Below are positions 8,866-18,458 of a stretch of DNA of 64,000 nucleotides, piece after piece. Under the pieces are notes generated by a model, which saw only the letters and a list, made by a program, of their open reading frames with translations, ran no database searches and was not told the DNA's origin. The position numbers and the translations under genes are program-made. The DNA is from Clostridium minihomine (GTDB lineage Bacteria > Bacillota > Clostridia > Oscillospirales > Acutalibacteraceae), in the NCBI RefSeq assembly GCF_900240385.1, contig NZ_OEQH01000002.1, positions 570,488 to 634,487 of the forward strand. The letters run 5' to 3'. The first letter of the stretch is position 1. The number at the start of each line of letters is the position of its first letter.

Positions 8866-9879
8866 ATGTTTGCAAAGGATATCGGTATAGATTTAGGAAC
8901 AGCCAACACATTGGTGTTTATGAAGGGAAAAGGAATCGTGATGCGCGAGCCGTCGGTTGTGGCGGTAGACATCCGCACCGACACGGTTTTGGCTGTGGGA
9001 ACCCAGGCAAAGGAAATGATCGGCCGTACCCCGGGCTCTATCGTTGCAGTTCGTCCGCTGAAGGACGGTGTAATCGCCGATTTTGACATTACCGCGACGA
9101 TGCTCAAGCATTTTATTAAAAGAGCAACCAAATCCAATATGTTCAGCCGGCCCCACATTGTGGTTTGCATCCCTTCCGGTGTTACCGAAGTGGAGCGCCG
9201 CGCAGTGGAAGACGCCGCACGGCAGGCGGGCGCCAGTCAGGTGGATTTGATTGAAGAGCCCATGGCCGCAGCCATCGGTGCAGGCCTTCCCGTGGCGGAA
9301 CCCACCGGAAGCATGGTGGTCGACTTGGGCGGCGGAACCACAGAAGTGGCCGTTATCTCTTTGGGCGACATCGTAACCTCTTGTTCCGTTCGTGTGGCTG
9401 GGGACAAGTTCGATGAATCCATTATTTCTTATGTGAAGAAAAAATATAACCTGCTCATCGGTGAGCGCACTTCTGAAGAAATCAAGATCACCATCGGATC
9501 TGCTTATCCCACAGAAGAAACCGAAGACGCTTCTATCGTAATCAAAGGCCGCAACCTACTGGACGGGCTCCCCAAAAACGTAACCATTCATGCAGACGAG
9601 GTGCGGGAAGCACTGTATGATCCGCTGGCTTTGATTGTGGATGCCATTAAGAGCACTTTGGAAAAAACACCGCCGGAGCTTTCCGCGGATATTATCGATC
9701 ACGGCATCATGCTGACCGGCGGCGGCGCATTGCTGCGCGGTTTGGATTTGCTGATTTCAAAAGAAACCAACATGCCGGTTCATGTGGCCGAAAGCCCGCT
9801 GGACTGCGTGGTGGACGGCACCGGAAAACGGCTGGAAGTCACCATGCCGTCTGAATACTACAAGGCGCGGAAGAGATAA
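8866..9879 (+). CDS. mreB: Rod shape-determining protein MreB
   Basis: Bacterial actin homologue that forms membrane-bound filaments guiding lateral cell-wall synthesis. The 337-residue protein has the actin-fold nucleotide motifs: phosphate-1 (GIDLGTANT) at residues 7-15, phosphate-2 ([13 protein letters not shown]) near 157 and the adenosine motif ([14 protein letters not shown]) near 284. The family length is about 335-345. GAAAGGGGAA precedes the ATG. A hairpin with a T-run ends the gene at about 9934, so mreB can be transcribed apart from mreCD-pbp2. Confidence 0.95.
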   Translation: MFAKDIGIDLGTANTLVFMKGKGIVMREPSVVAVDIRTDTVLAVGTQAKEMIGRTPGSIVAVRPLKDGVIADFDITATMLKHFIKRATKSNMFSRPHIVVCIPSGVTEVERRAVEDAARQAGASQVDLIEEPMAAAIGAGLPVAEPTGSMVVDLGGGTTEVAVISLGDIVTSCSVRVAGDKFDESIISYVKKKYNLLIGERTSEEIKITIGSAYPTEETEDASIVIKGRNLLDGLPKNVTIHADEVREALYDPLALIVDAIKSTLEKTPPELSADIIDHGIMLTGGGALLRGLDLLISKETNMPVHVAESPLDCVVDGTGKRLEVTMPSEYYKARKR

Positions 9880-9901
9880 GCCTTGCTGCAATAATACTTT
9901 C

Positions 9902-9935
9902 GCGGAGGGTTCTGAAACGGCTCTCCGCTTTTTTC
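9902..9935 (+). terminator. Intrinsic terminator after mreB
   Basis: GCGGAG (9902-9907) pairs with CTCCGC (9923-9928), extended by two G-T/G-C pairs, and is followed by six T residues. It may act as an attenuator before mreC. Confidence 0.75.
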
Positions 9936-10140
9936 ACTCCAGAGTATTTTTGAAAACAGAAAACAGCCGGAAAATTTGCTGAAAACAGACTGATGCAAGG
10001 CAGAAAAGTGCTGGAACAGCCCAATGTATTCCAAGTATTTTTCACCCGGCAGGTGTTGTTTGCAGTGGAATTTACCAAAAGTTTGGGGTTTTCAGAAACA
10101 CCCCAGTGGACTTTTTAGCGATGTTTATGGAGGTGACGTT

Positions 10141-11025
10141 TTGAAGGATGTGTTTCACAGCAGGGGATTTAAAGCCTTGCTTGCCACAGTATTTGTAATG
10201 CTGGGAATCCTGATCTATTCGGCGGGAGCCGGGGGTAGCTCTGTGTTTGCAAGTACATTGGGGCAGGTCTTTACCCCCATGCAAAAAGTTTCCACCGTCA
10301 TTTCCAACAATGCGGCGGCCAGCGTTAACCGCTCCGCCGAAGATCTGGAACAGGAAAACCGGGAACTGAAAAAAGAGGTCGACGCTATGCGAGCCAAGCT
10401 GATTGACTATTATCAGGTTAAGCAGGAAAACGAACAGTACCGAACTTTTTTGGAACTGAAAAACGAAAATAAAGATTTTACCTTTGTGGCCGGCTCAGTG
10501 GTGGGCCGCGACCCCAATGATTTATTTTATAGTTTCACTGTTGATAAGGGTTCTTTGGCCGGGGTCACCGTGAACAGCCCGGTAATTACCGAAAGCGGTG
10601 TGGTGGGCTGGGTATCCAGCGTCAGTTCTACTTTTTGTGAAGTGACCACCATGCTATCCGCTGAAACCAGCATCGCTGCGCTGGATCAGGGAACCCGAGA
10701 AAGCGGCGTCATCAGCAGCAATATCAAGCTGGCAGAACAGGGGCTGGTGAAACTGAACTATCTGGCCGCCGATACCAAAGTCAAAGAAGGCGACCTTATT
10801 GTCACCAGCGGATTGGGCGGCCTTTACCCCAAAAACCTGCCGGTGGGCAAAGTGAAATCCATTGGGCCAGAAGAGTACAATGTTTCTTATATGGCGGTGG
10901 TTGAGCCTTTTGTCAATGTAAAAACCGTGCGTGACGTTTTTATTATCACCGGCTTTTTGGGAAAGGGAGATGTTCTTGAAAAGGTGCCGGAGCCGTCTGT
11001 GCCGGATGCGGAGGCATCCAAATGA
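10141..11025 (+). CDS. mreC: Rod shape-determining protein MreC
   Basis: Membrane-anchored partner linking MreB to the wall synthase PBP2. From the TTG at 10141 the protein is 294 aa: a short cytoplasmic stretch, a membrane helix (ALLATVFVMLGILIYSAGAG), a coiled coil (residues about 65-105) and the extracytoplasmic MreC beta domain (GRDPNDLFYSFTVDKGS, later SGLGGLYPKNLPVGKV). TTG was chosen because GGAGGTGA at 10129-10136 sits directly before it. The upstream in-frame ATG at 10024 would add 39 residues unlike MreC. It overlaps mreD by four bases. Confidence 0.9.
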   Translation: MKDVFHSRGFKALLATVFVMLGILIYSAGAGGSSVFASTLGQVFTPMQKVSTVISNNAAASVNRSAEDLEQENRELKKEVDAMRAKLIDYYQVKQENEQYRTFLELKNENKDFTFVAGSVVGRDPNDLFYSFTVDKGSLAGVTVNSPVITESGVVGWVSSVSSTFCEVTTMLSAETSIAALDQGTRESGVISSNIKLAEQGLVKLNYLAADTKVKEGDLIVTSGLGGLYPKNLPVGKVKSIGPEEYNVSYMAVVEPFVNVKTVRDVFIITGFLGKGDVLEKVPEPSVPDAEASK

Positions 11026-11543
11026 CGGATCGTAAAAAACTGCTTCGCTATTTTGCCTATACCATTGAAATCATCGTGATTTACCTAATCAATCAAACAC
11101 CGGGGCTGATTCCTTCTGTTTTTGAGGTGCGCCCCGTATTGCTTTTGCCCGTGGCCGTGTCCATCGCTGTTTTTGAAAGCGAGACCGCCGCCATGGGTTT
11201 TGGGCTTTTTTGCGGGCTGCTGCTGGATTTTGGAATGACCGGCGGGGCATCTTTGGGCTTTCACGCTCTTTTGCTTTGCGTGCTCTGTTATTGCGTGGGC
11301 CTGATGGTGATTCATTTGATGCGCACCAATTTACTGACTACGGTTTTGCTTTCTGCTCTGGTAATTCTGTTGATATTTTTACTGCAATGGCTGTTTTACT
11401 ATGTATTGGTCGGGTACGAATACCCCGGATATGCATTAGTCCGGAATTTCCTTCCCCGCTTTGTTTACACCTTGCTTCCGACGCCCCTTATTTATGCTTT
11501 TAACAGGGCTTTTGCTTTGACCATCCGGGAACGCGCCGGCTGA
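11022..11543 (+). CDS. mreD: Rod shape-determining protein MreD
   Basis: Polytopic inner-membrane protein of the elongation complex. The 173-residue sequence is almost entirely hydrophobic, with about five membrane segments and the typical family feel (GLFCGLLLDFGMTGGASLGFHAL). Its start overlaps the mreC stop (ATGA), indicating translational coupling, and PBP2 follows 13 bp downstream. Confidence 0.9.
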   Translation: MTDRKKLLRYFAYTIEIIVIYLINQTPGLIPSVFEVRPVLLLPVAVSIAVFESETAAMGFGLFCGLLLDFGMTGGASLGFHALLLCVLCYCVGLMVIHLMRTNLLTTVLLSALVILLIFLLQWLFYYVLVGYEYPGYALVRNFLPRFVYTLLPTPLIYAFNRAFALTIRERAG

Positions 11544-11556
11544 CAGGAGGTTTTTC

Positions 11557-13722
11557 ATGAATCGGTTAAAGGGTTCTTCCCGTTATGTTTTTTGTATTGC
11601 CGTGGTTGTTTTTGCCTTTGCCATCTATGGCCTTCGGCTAATCGACTGGCAAATCATTAACGGCGAACACTGGCTGAATGTTTCCACCAAAACCAACACC
11701 TCCTCGGTTAAAATGACAGCTGCCAGAGGGGAAATTCTGGATCGGAACGGCAATCCGCTGGCTGTGAACAAAACAGTCTATGCGATTGTATTTGATAAAG
11801 TATATTTAACCAAAGAAACTCAGAATAAAACGATTTTGCAGCTGACTTCCCTTTTGGATAAACGGGGGGAGGCCTGGCGCGACGAGTTCCCCATTCAGGT
11901 AACGGCTTCCGGTGCTTACGAATTTATTCCCGACCGGGAAAAAGATGTGGATGCCCTGAAAAAGAATCTTTTTCGCGGCAACACCTATGTGACCGCAGAG
12001 CAATGTATTCTGGAACTGGTGGGAAAATACGACTGTGCCGGATATTCGCCCCAACAAACCAGAACCATTGTTTCGGTTCGGTATAACATGGAGAATTCCG
12101 GATTTTCGGTATCTACTCCTTATACCTTTGCTACGGGAATCTCTTCCGATACTGTGGGAATCATCAGCGAAAACGCCCAAAATCTTCCCGGCGCCACCAT
12201 TGAAGTGACCACTGTGCGGGATTATCCCGACGGAACAGTGGCCCCTCATATTTTGGGAACTCTGGGCGCAATTTCTCAGGAAGAATACGCAAAAAAGAAG
12301 GATGAGGGAAAAACCTACAACTCCGATAATCCCAGCGGTTATGCATATAATGATTCCATTGGAAAAAGCGGTGTAGAATCTGCCTTTGAAAACTATCTGC
12401 GAGGGAAAAACGGGGTAAAGGTGATTGAAACCACCCGAACCGGTGCACTGGCCTCCAGCACGGTCACCCAGCCCCCGGTGGCGGGAAACTCCATCTTTTT
12501 AACCATTGATAAAAACATTCAGAAAGTGGCTCAGGTTTCTTTGGCCAACAATGTAAAGAACGCTCAGGCAGAGGGAAAGCGCGCCCGTGACGGCCGAGGT
12601 GCAGACTGCGTGGCAGGCGGTGCCGTAGTTCTGAATGTAAAGGACTTTTCAGTTTTGGCGGCCGCCACTTTTCCCAACTATGATCTGAATCAATATACCA
12701 ACGATCCAACTTATGTATCCAATCTGTTTAAAGATACCACAAAACCCATGTACGACCGGGCTCTAGTCGGCTCCTTTATGCCCGGTTCCTCCTTTAAACC
12801 GGTCGTGGCCGCGGCCGCTTTGCAGGAAGGTACCATCACCTCTTCCTCTATCGTCACTTGTCACAGAGTTTATACCTTTTGGCAGGATTACCGCCCCACC
12901 TGCATGGGGTATCATGGGCCTTTAAATGTGATACAGGCACTTCAAAAATCCTGCAACATTTTCTTTTATGACACCGGCCGCCGTTTGGGCATTGATACGC
13001 TGGATTTATATGCCAAGCGTTTTGGTCTGGGGCAAAAAACCGGGCTTGAGATTAACGAGGGAACCGGAATTCTGGCCAGCCCGCAGGTTCGAACCGCGGC
13101 AGGCGGAACCTGGGAGGGCGGCGATGTGGTTCAGGCTGCCATCGGACAGGCCGACAACTCATTTACCCCTTTGCAGCTGGCTACTTATGTGGCAACTTTA
13201 GTTAATGACGGGGAGCGTTTAAAAACCCATGTGATCAGCAAAATCACAAATTATAATCGCGATCAATCCGTGATGGAGAACTCTGCGGATTCTCCTCAGG
13301 TGGTCGATAATGTGAATATCTCCAAAGAAAATCTTGATATCGTTAAAAAGGGTATGCGTGCGGTTACCCAACCCGGGGGAACAGCAGCCTCTTTTGCCAA
13401 CTATGGCATTGCCATAGCCGGTAAAACCGGTACCGCAGAGGTACCGCCCCATTCCGACAACACCGTGTTTGTGGCTTTTGCCCCTTATGACAACCCAGAA
13501 ATCGCGGTGGCGGTGGTGCTGGAATACGGTGCCTATGGCAAATACTCCACTGCGGTGGCCAGAGATATTTTCGACGCTTATTTCTTTGGAAAAACAGTTG
13601 ATGAGTCCGGCAATCTGGTATTCCCCAAAAAAGAAACCCCGGCGGAATCTCAGGGAGCTTCCAGCTCATCGGCAACCGAAACAGCAAGCCAGACCACATC
13701 ATCTACCCCCGAACAGGGATAA
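11557..13722 (+). CDS. mrdA: Penicillin-binding protein 2 (class B transpeptidase of the elongasome)
   Basis: Cross-links peptidoglycan during cell elongation. The 721-residue protein has an N-terminal membrane anchor (residues about 10-28), a dimerisation/pedestal domain starting ARGEILDRNGNPLA, and the transpeptidase domain. The active-site motifs are SSFK (in GSFMPGSSFKPV), SCN (QKSCNIFFYD) and KTGT (IAGKTGTAEVP). A Ser/Thr/Glu-rich tail of about 30 residues ends the protein. AGGAGG precedes the ATG. Position directly after mreD supports the elongation-specific PBP2 rather than a division PBP. Confidence 0.95.
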   Translation: MNRLKGSSRYVFCIAVVVFAFAIYGLRLIDWQIINGEHWLNVSTKTNTSSVKMTAARGEILDRNGNPLAVNKTVYAIVFDKVYLTKETQNKTILQLTSLLDKRGEAWRDEFPIQVTASGAYEFIPDREKDVDALKKNLFRGNTYVTAEQCILELVGKYDCAGYSPQQTRTIVSVRYNMENSGFSVSTPYTFATGISSDTVGIISENAQNLPGATIEVTTVRDYPDGTVAPHILGTLGAISQEEYAKKKDEGKTYNSDNPSGYAYNDSIGKSGVESAFENYLRGKNGVKVIETTRTGALASSTVTQPPVAGNSIFLTIDKNIQKVAQVSLANNVKNAQAEGKRARDGRGADCVAGGAVVLNVKDFSVLAAATFPNYDLNQYTNDPTYVSNLFKDTTKPMYDRALVGSFMPGSSFKPVVAAAALQEGTITSSSIVTCHRVYTFWQDYRPTCMGYHGPLNVIQALQKSCNIFFYDTGRRLGIDTLDLYAKRFGLGQKTGLEINEGTGILASPQVRTAAGGTWEGGDVVQAAIGQADNSFTPLQLATYVATLVNDGERLKTHVISKITNYNRDQSVMENSADSPQVVDNVNISKENLDIVKKGMRAVTQPGGTAASFANYGIAIAGKTGTAEVPPHSDNTVFVAFAPYDNPEIAVAVVLEYGAYGKYSTAVARDIFDAYFFGKTVDESGNLVFPKKETPAESQGASSSSATETASQTTSSTPEQG

Positions 13723-13796
13723 CCAAGGGTTTGCGTTCTATTTTTTAATGTAATTTATGGATTGTAACCATCCTCCGTTAAAAAATAAAAAAAACT

Positions 13797-13825
13797 TTGA
13801 CGGAGATACACAATTGTGTTAGTAT
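13797..13825 (+). promoter_or_regulatory. Promoter candidate for minD
   Basis: TTGACG, 17 bp, TAGTAT, about 20 bp before the minD start. It suggests that minD can be transcribed separately from mrdA. Confidence 0.5.
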
Positions 13826-13845
13826 GATAAACGAGGAAGTGACAT

Positions 13846-14589
13846 ATGGGAGCGGTAACTGTAATCACGTCGGGCAAAGGCGGGGTGGGCAAATCCACTG
13901 TCTGCGCTGGGCTTGGCCGGGCTTTGGCTGAACGAGGCCGCCGGGTTTTGCTCATTGACGGTGACGCCGGCCTTCGGTGTCTTGACCGCATGTTTGCCTT
14001 GGATGACCGGATTCTGTTTGATATTTCCGATGTAGTCAACGGCGCCTGTGAGCCAATCCGGGCGATTTATGACTGTGATGTACCGGGCCTTTATTTGCTG
14101 CCCGCCCCCTTTCGGGAAGAAAAAACGGTGCAGCCGTCTTTGATGCGGCAGCTGGTGCCCATTCTTTCCCGGTATTACGATCACATTCTAATTGACTGCC
14201 CCGCCGGAATCGGCCTGGGGTTTGATTCTGCAACTGTCGGCGCCACAAGAGCGTTGGTCGTGGCAACGCCCGACCCCGTGTGTCTTCGCGGCAGTGATAA
14301 GGTACGTTTGCTTTTAATGCAAAAAAATATTGCTTCACAGCGTCTTGTAGTGAACCGGTTTCACTATCAGAACTTTATAAAATCCAGCCTATACGACGAT
14401 TTGGACAGCGTGATCGATTCCGCCGGAATCCGGCTGATAGGAATCGTTCCGGAAGATCCCATGCTGGCAGCCTGCCTGACCGGCGGCAGAACCGTTCCAT
14501 CCAATTTTTCCGCCGCAAAAGCATTCCACAGGCTGGCGGCCCGGCTGGAAGGTGAGCCGGTACCCTTGGCCCGGCTGGAAAAATTATAG
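13846..14589 (+). CDS. minD: Septum-site-determining ATPase MinD (short C-terminus)
   Basis: Deviant Walker-A ATPase of the MinD/ParA family; MinD normally recruits MinC to the membrane to block division near the poles. The 247-residue protein has the deviant P-loop GKGGVGKST (residues 10-18), the switch I region (DGDAGLRCLD) and switch II (DCPAG). It ends at VPLARLEKL, where most MinD proteins continue into a linker and an amphipathic membrane-targeting helix; no such helix is visible. minC normally lies upstream and minE sometimes downstream; neither is here, and methylglyoxal synthase follows at once. A diverged MinD-like ATPase with another partner is possible. Confidence 0.82.
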   Translation: MGAVTVITSGKGGVGKSTVCAGLGRALAERGRRVLLIDGDAGLRCLDRMFALDDRILFDISDVVNGACEPIRAIYDCDVPGLYLLPAPFREEKTVQPSLMRQLVPILSRYYDHILIDCPAGIGLGFDSATVGATRALVVATPDPVCLRGSDKVRLLLMQKNIASQRLVVNRFHYQNFIKSSLYDDLDSVIDSAGIRLIGIVPEDPMLAACLTGGRTVPSNFSAAKAFHRLAARLEGEPVPLARLEKL

Positions 14590-14623
14590 TATTTTTACTA
14601 TATCAGACAAAGGAGGATAAGCC

Positions 14624-15028
14624 ATGAACATTGCACTCATTGCCCACGACGCCAAAAAAGAACTGATGGTTCAGTTTTGCATCGCATACTGCGGGGTACT
14701 AAGCCGCCATAGTCTGTGTGCCACCGGCACAACCGGCAAGCTTGTAGCAGAAGCCACCGGGCTCAGCATTCAGCGCTTTTTAAGCGGCGCTCAAGGCGGC
14801 GACCAGCAAATCGCCGCGCGGATTTCTTACAACGAGGTCGACCTTCTTCTGTTTTTCCGCGATCCTTTGAGCCCGAAGCCCCATGAGCCCAACGACATGA
14901 ACCTGCTGAGTCTGTGCGATATGCATAATATCCCGGTCGCCACCAACATTGCCACTGCAGAGGTTCTGATTCACGGATTGGAGCGCGGTGACTTAGACTG
15001 GCGCAACATTTTAAATCCGAAGTACTAA
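14624..15028 (+). CDS. mgsA: Methylglyoxal synthase
   Basis: Converts dihydroxyacetone phosphate to methylglyoxal and phosphate, a bypass of lower glycolysis under phosphate stress. The 134-residue protein carries the family motifs: [10 protein letters not shown] at the N-terminus, TGTTG phosphate-binding loop, [14 protein letters not shown] with the catalytic Asp, and FRDPL. AGGAGG lies before the ATG. Placement after minD is common in Clostridia. A terminator follows. Confidence 0.95.
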   Translation: MNIALIAHDAKKELMVQFCIAYCGVLSRHSLCATGTTGKLVAEATGLSIQRFLSGAQGGDQQIAARISYNEVDLLLFFRDPLSPKPHEPNDMNLLSLCDMHNIPVATNIATAEVLIHGLERGDLDWRNILNPKY

Positions 15029-15061
15029 TCTTGGGATTTATCACCATTTTGGGTATTATGT

Positions 15062-15092
15062 CCCTCGCTCTCAGCAGAGCGGGGGTTTTTGT
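15062..15092 (+). terminator. Intrinsic terminator after mgsA
   Basis: CCCTCGCTCT pairs with AGAGCGGGGG (one T-G pair) around a CAGC loop and is followed by a T-rich run. Confidence 0.8.
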
Positions 15093-15151
15093 TTTCACGA
15101 CGCGTCTGTCCCGGCGCGCCGCAGATGTTATGGATAAGGAGCGATTATACT

Positions 15152-16444
15152 ATGGCTTTATTAACTCAGGCACCCAAAGGAACACAGGATCTGCTGCCCG
15201 AACAGACTGCACACTGGCAGACAGTAGAACAGGTAATCCGCGAAGAAGCGGCTTTGTTCGGCTTTGGCGAAATCCGCACTCCTGTTTTTGAGCACACCGA
15301 GTTGTTTCAGCGTTCTGTGGGCGAAACCACAGATGTGGTGCAAAAGGAAATGTACACATTCGAGGATAAAGGCGGACGTTCGATCACTCTGCGTCCCGAA
15401 GGAACCGCAGGGGCGGTGCGCGCTCTTTTGGAACACGCCATGTATAACGACGGCCTGCCGGTGAAGCTGTATTATTTCACCTCTTGCTATCGCTACGAAA
15501 AACCACAAGCCGGCCGCCTGCGGGAATTCCATCAGTTTGGAATCGAGGTCTTCGGTCCGGCCAGCCCCAGTGCCGACGCTGATGTGATTTGCATGGTCAA
15601 CTCCCTGTACAATCGGTTGCAGATAAAAAACTTTTCTCTGCAAATTAACTCCATCGGCTGCCCCGAATGCCGAGCCAAATACCACCAGGCCCTCAAAGAG
15701 TATTTTGCAGGTTCTGTGGACAAGCTTTGCGACACCTGTAAAGGTCGTCTGGATCGCAATCCCATGCGGATTTTGGACTGCAAAAATCCGCCCTGTGGTG
15801 AGGTGGCGAAAAACGCCCCTGTGGTTTTGGACTATTTGTGCAATGACTGCCACGATCACTTTGAAGAAGTAAAAAGCTATCTGGACTTAGCCGGACTGAG
15901 CTATCAGATCAATCCCACCATTGTTAGGGGATTGGATTATTATACCCGCACCGTATTCGAGTTTGTTTCGAACGAAATCGGCTCTCAGGGTACTTTGTGC
16001 GGCGGCGGACGCTATGACGGCCTGGTGCAGGAAATGGGCGGGAAGCCGCTTCCCGCATGTGGCTGCGCCATGGGGCTGGAACGCCTGATGATGGTCATGC
16101 AGAATCAGGGAATTGAACTCCCCGAACCGTCTAAGTGCGAACTGTTTATTGCTTCCATCGGCAATCAGGCACAGAAAAAAGCCTTTTTGCTGGCACGGCA
16201 AATGCAGGAAAGATCGGTATTCGCTCTGTTTGATACCTGCGACCGCAGCCTGAAAGCACAGATGAAATATGCAGATAAAATCGGCGCGGCTTTCACTCTG
16301 GTTTTGGGGGAAGACGAGCTTGCCAGCGGGCGTGCCCAGCTGAAAAATATGAAGACCGGGGAAAAGACCGAAATTTCTCTTTCTGAAGAGGAGTTTGCGT
16401 CCCAATTCCTAACGGCTTCCACAGATTCCCTCCCTTCCCTGTAA
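15152..16444 (+). CDS. hisS: Histidyl-tRNA synthetase
   Basis: Class II synthetase that charges tRNA-His. The 430-residue protein begins MALLTQAPKGTQDLLP, has motif 2 (YRYEKPQAGRLREFHQFGIE), the histidine-specific signatures GLDYYTRTVFE and GGGRYDGL, and motif 3 (ALGL-like CAMGLERL), then the anticodon-binding domain. AAGGAG precedes the ATG at 15152; an upstream in-frame ATG at 15089 would add 21 unlike residues. An unusual cysteine-rich insert (CPECRAKY, CDTCKG, CNDCHDH) in the middle is typical for clostridial HisRS. aspS follows. Confidence 0.95.
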   Translation: MALLTQAPKGTQDLLPEQTAHWQTVEQVIREEAALFGFGEIRTPVFEHTELFQRSVGETTDVVQKEMYTFEDKGGRSITLRPEGTAGAVRALLEHAMYNDGLPVKLYYFTSCYRYEKPQAGRLREFHQFGIEVFGPASPSADADVICMVNSLYNRLQIKNFSLQINSIGCPECRAKYHQALKEYFAGSVDKLCDTCKGRLDRNPMRILDCKNPPCGEVAKNAPVVLDYLCNDCHDHFEEVKSYLDLAGLSYQINPTIVRGLDYYTRTVFEFVSNEIGSQGTLCGGGRYDGLVQEMGGKPLPACGCAMGLERLMMVMQNQGIELPEPSKCELFIASIGNQAQKKAFLLARQMQERSVFALFDTCDRSLKAQMKYADKIGAAFTLVLGEDELASGRAQLKNMKTGEKTEISLSEEEFASQFLTASTDSLPSL

Positions 16445-16454
16445 CCACTGGGAT

Positions 16455-16483
16455 TTGACGGAATGATGCTTTTTTACTATAAT
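16455..16483 (+). promoter_or_regulatory. Promoter candidate for aspS
   Basis: TTGACG, 17 bp, TATAAT: one mismatch to consensus. It lies in the 94-bp gap between hisS and aspS, so aspS probably has its own start of transcription. Confidence 0.75.
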
Positions 16484-16538
16484 AGGATTATCATTTTGAA
16501 ACTGGCAGGCTGAGCCTGAGGATAGAGGAACGAGAGAT

Positions 16539-18332
16539 ATGGCAGAATTTATGAGCGGATTAAAGCGTACCCATTACTGTGGGGAGCTTCGGCAGGAACA
16601 CGTTGGAACAGAAGTAACTGTATGCGGCTGGGTGCAGCGCCAGCGTGATTTGGGACAGCTGATTTTTGTGGATCTGCGGGATCGCACCGGAATTTTACAA
16701 CTGGCCTTTGATCAAAACACCCAAAGGGAAATTTTTGAAAAAGCAGCGGGAGTGCGGGCCGAATATGTACTGGCTGTTCGCGGCTTGGTACGAGAGCGTT
16801 CTGCAAAAAATTCCGATTTACCCACCGGTGACATTGAAATCGAGGTAAAAGAGCTGCGGGTTTTGGCCAAAGCAGAAACCCCGCCCTTTGAAATTACCGA
16901 GGATTCCAAAGTAAAAGAAGAACTGCGCCTGAAATATCGGTATTTGGATCTTCGCCGCCCCGATATGCAGGATAAAATTATTCAGCGCCATAAAATCGTA
17001 AAAATTGCGCGGGACTATTTTGACAACAACGGGTTTTTGGAAATCGAAACTCCGGTTCTGATCAAATCCACACCGGAAGGCGCCCGCGACTATTTGGTGC
17101 CCTCTCGTGTATTCCCGGGGCAGTTCTTTGCGTTGCCCCAATCTCCTCAGCAGTATAAACAGCTTTTGATGCTGTCGGGTTTTGACCGCTATATGCAGGT
17201 AGCCCGATGCTTCCGCGATGAAGATCTTCGTGCCGACCGCCAGCCGGAATTTACCCAAATCGACTTAGAAATGTCCTTTGTGGATCCGGATGACGTAATG
17301 TCTATCGGCGAAGGCTTTATCCGCGATGTATATCAGAAACTTCAGGGCATTGATGTTCCGGTTCCTTTCCCGCGCATGAGCTGGAAAGAAGCGATGGAAC
17401 GTTTCGGTTCCGATAAACCCGACCTGCGCTTTGGGCTGGAACTGGTCAACCTGAGTGAAGTTTTAAAAGACACCCAGTTCCGTGTGTTCGCCGGCGCATT
17501 GGCGGCTGGCGGTGCGGTTCGCGGTATTAATTTAAAAGGCAAGGCCGATGAGCTGAGCCGCAAAGAAATTGATAAGCTGACTGAAAGCCTGAAGGCTTAT
17601 GGCGCTCAGGGACTTGCCTGGACACGATTGACTTCTGCCGCTGAAAGCTCCAGCTATGAAAAATTCCTGACAGAACAGGAAGCTTCTGCCGTAAGATCTG
17701 CCCTTGGCGCAGAAACCGGCGACGTGCTGCTTCTGGTTGCCAGTGAAAAACCCAGCGTGGTATTTGCCGCTTTGGGTGCGCTGCGCTGTGAACTGGCCAA
17801 GCGCTTTGATTTAATCGACCGCTCGAAACCCAGTTTGCTTTGGGTCACTGAATTCCCGTTGTTTGAATACGATGAGGAAGAAAACCGTTATATGGCGATG
17901 CACCATCCCTTCACCGCCCCACAGGAAGAAGACTTGGATAAACTTTCTACTGACCCGGGCAGCGTTCGTGCAAAGGCATACGACATGGTACTCAATGGCA
18001 ATGAGGTGGGCGGCGGCTCTATCCGCATCAACACGCCAGAGCTTCAGCGTAAAATGTTTGAAGCCCTTGGCTTTACGCCGGAGCAGGCTCAGGAGCGTTT
18101 TGGATTTTTAATTGACGCGTTCCGTTTTGGCGCCCCGCCCCACGGCGGCATGGCATTTGGGCTGGACCGCCTGGTCATGCTGATGCTGGACTGCGAAAGC
18201 ATTCGGGACGTAATCGCGTTCCCCAAGGTTGCAAATTCCAGTGAGCTGATGAGCAATGCACCGTCTTTTGTGGATGAAAAACAGCTGACGGAGCTTGGAC
18301 TATCCATTTCAACTCAGCCGGCAAAGAATTAG
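16539..18332 (+). CDS. aspS: Aspartyl-tRNA synthetase
   Basis: Class IIb synthetase that charges tRNA-Asp. The 597-residue protein has an N-terminal OB-fold anticodon domain (GWVQRQRDLGQLIFVDLRDR), motif 1 near residue 175, motif 2 (RCFRDEDLRADRQPEFTQID), a bacterial GAD insertion domain (about 290-420) and motif 3 (AFGLDRLVML). The GAD insert marks the bacterial-type enzyme. AGAGGAACGAG precedes the ATG at 16539; an ATG four codons later is an alternative. hisS-aspS adjacency is common in Firmicutes. Confidence 0.96.
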   Translation: MAEFMSGLKRTHYCGELRQEHVGTEVTVCGWVQRQRDLGQLIFVDLRDRTGILQLAFDQNTQREIFEKAAGVRAEYVLAVRGLVRERSAKNSDLPTGDIEIEVKELRVLAKAETPPFEITEDSKVKEELRLKYRYLDLRRPDMQDKIIQRHKIVKIARDYFDNNGFLEIETPVLIKSTPEGARDYLVPSRVFPGQFFALPQSPQQYKQLLMLSGFDRYMQVARCFRDEDLRADRQPEFTQIDLEMSFVDPDDVMSIGEGFIRDVYQKLQGIDVPVPFPRMSWKEAMERFGSDKPDLRFGLELVNLSEVLKDTQFRVFAGALAAGGAVRGINLKGKADELSRKEIDKLTESLKAYGAQGLAWTRLTSAAESSSYEKFLTEQEASAVRSALGAETGDVLLLVASEKPSVVFAALGALRCELAKRFDLIDRSKPSLLWVTEFPLFEYDEEENRYMAMHHPFTAPQEEDLDKLSTDPGSVRAKAYDMVLNGNEVGGGSIRINTPELQRKMFEALGFTPEQAQERFGFLIDAFRFGAPPHGGMAFGLDRLVMLMLDCESIRDVIAFPKVANSSELMSNAPSFVDEKQLTELGLSISTQPAKN

Positions 18333-18339
18333 TCATTTC

Positions 18340-18371
18340 AACGCCGTTCTGTGAGCAGAGCGGCGTTTTCT
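18340..18371 (+). terminator. Intrinsic terminator after aspS
   Basis: AACGCCG pairs with CGGCGTT, with an inner TCTG/CAGA stem around TGAG, followed by TTTTCTCT. Confidence 0.75.
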
Positions 18372-18458
18372 CTATTACTAGAAAATTATTTTCTAAATTT
18401 TTCTTAAAACATGCAATAAAACGGCATGTATTTTCATTATGTTAACAGAGGGATCTAA

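Noticed and set aside
15161-15859. 232-codon minus-strand open frame inside hisS
   Set aside because: Antisense to a clear histidyl-tRNA synthetase; no ribosome binding site or motif.
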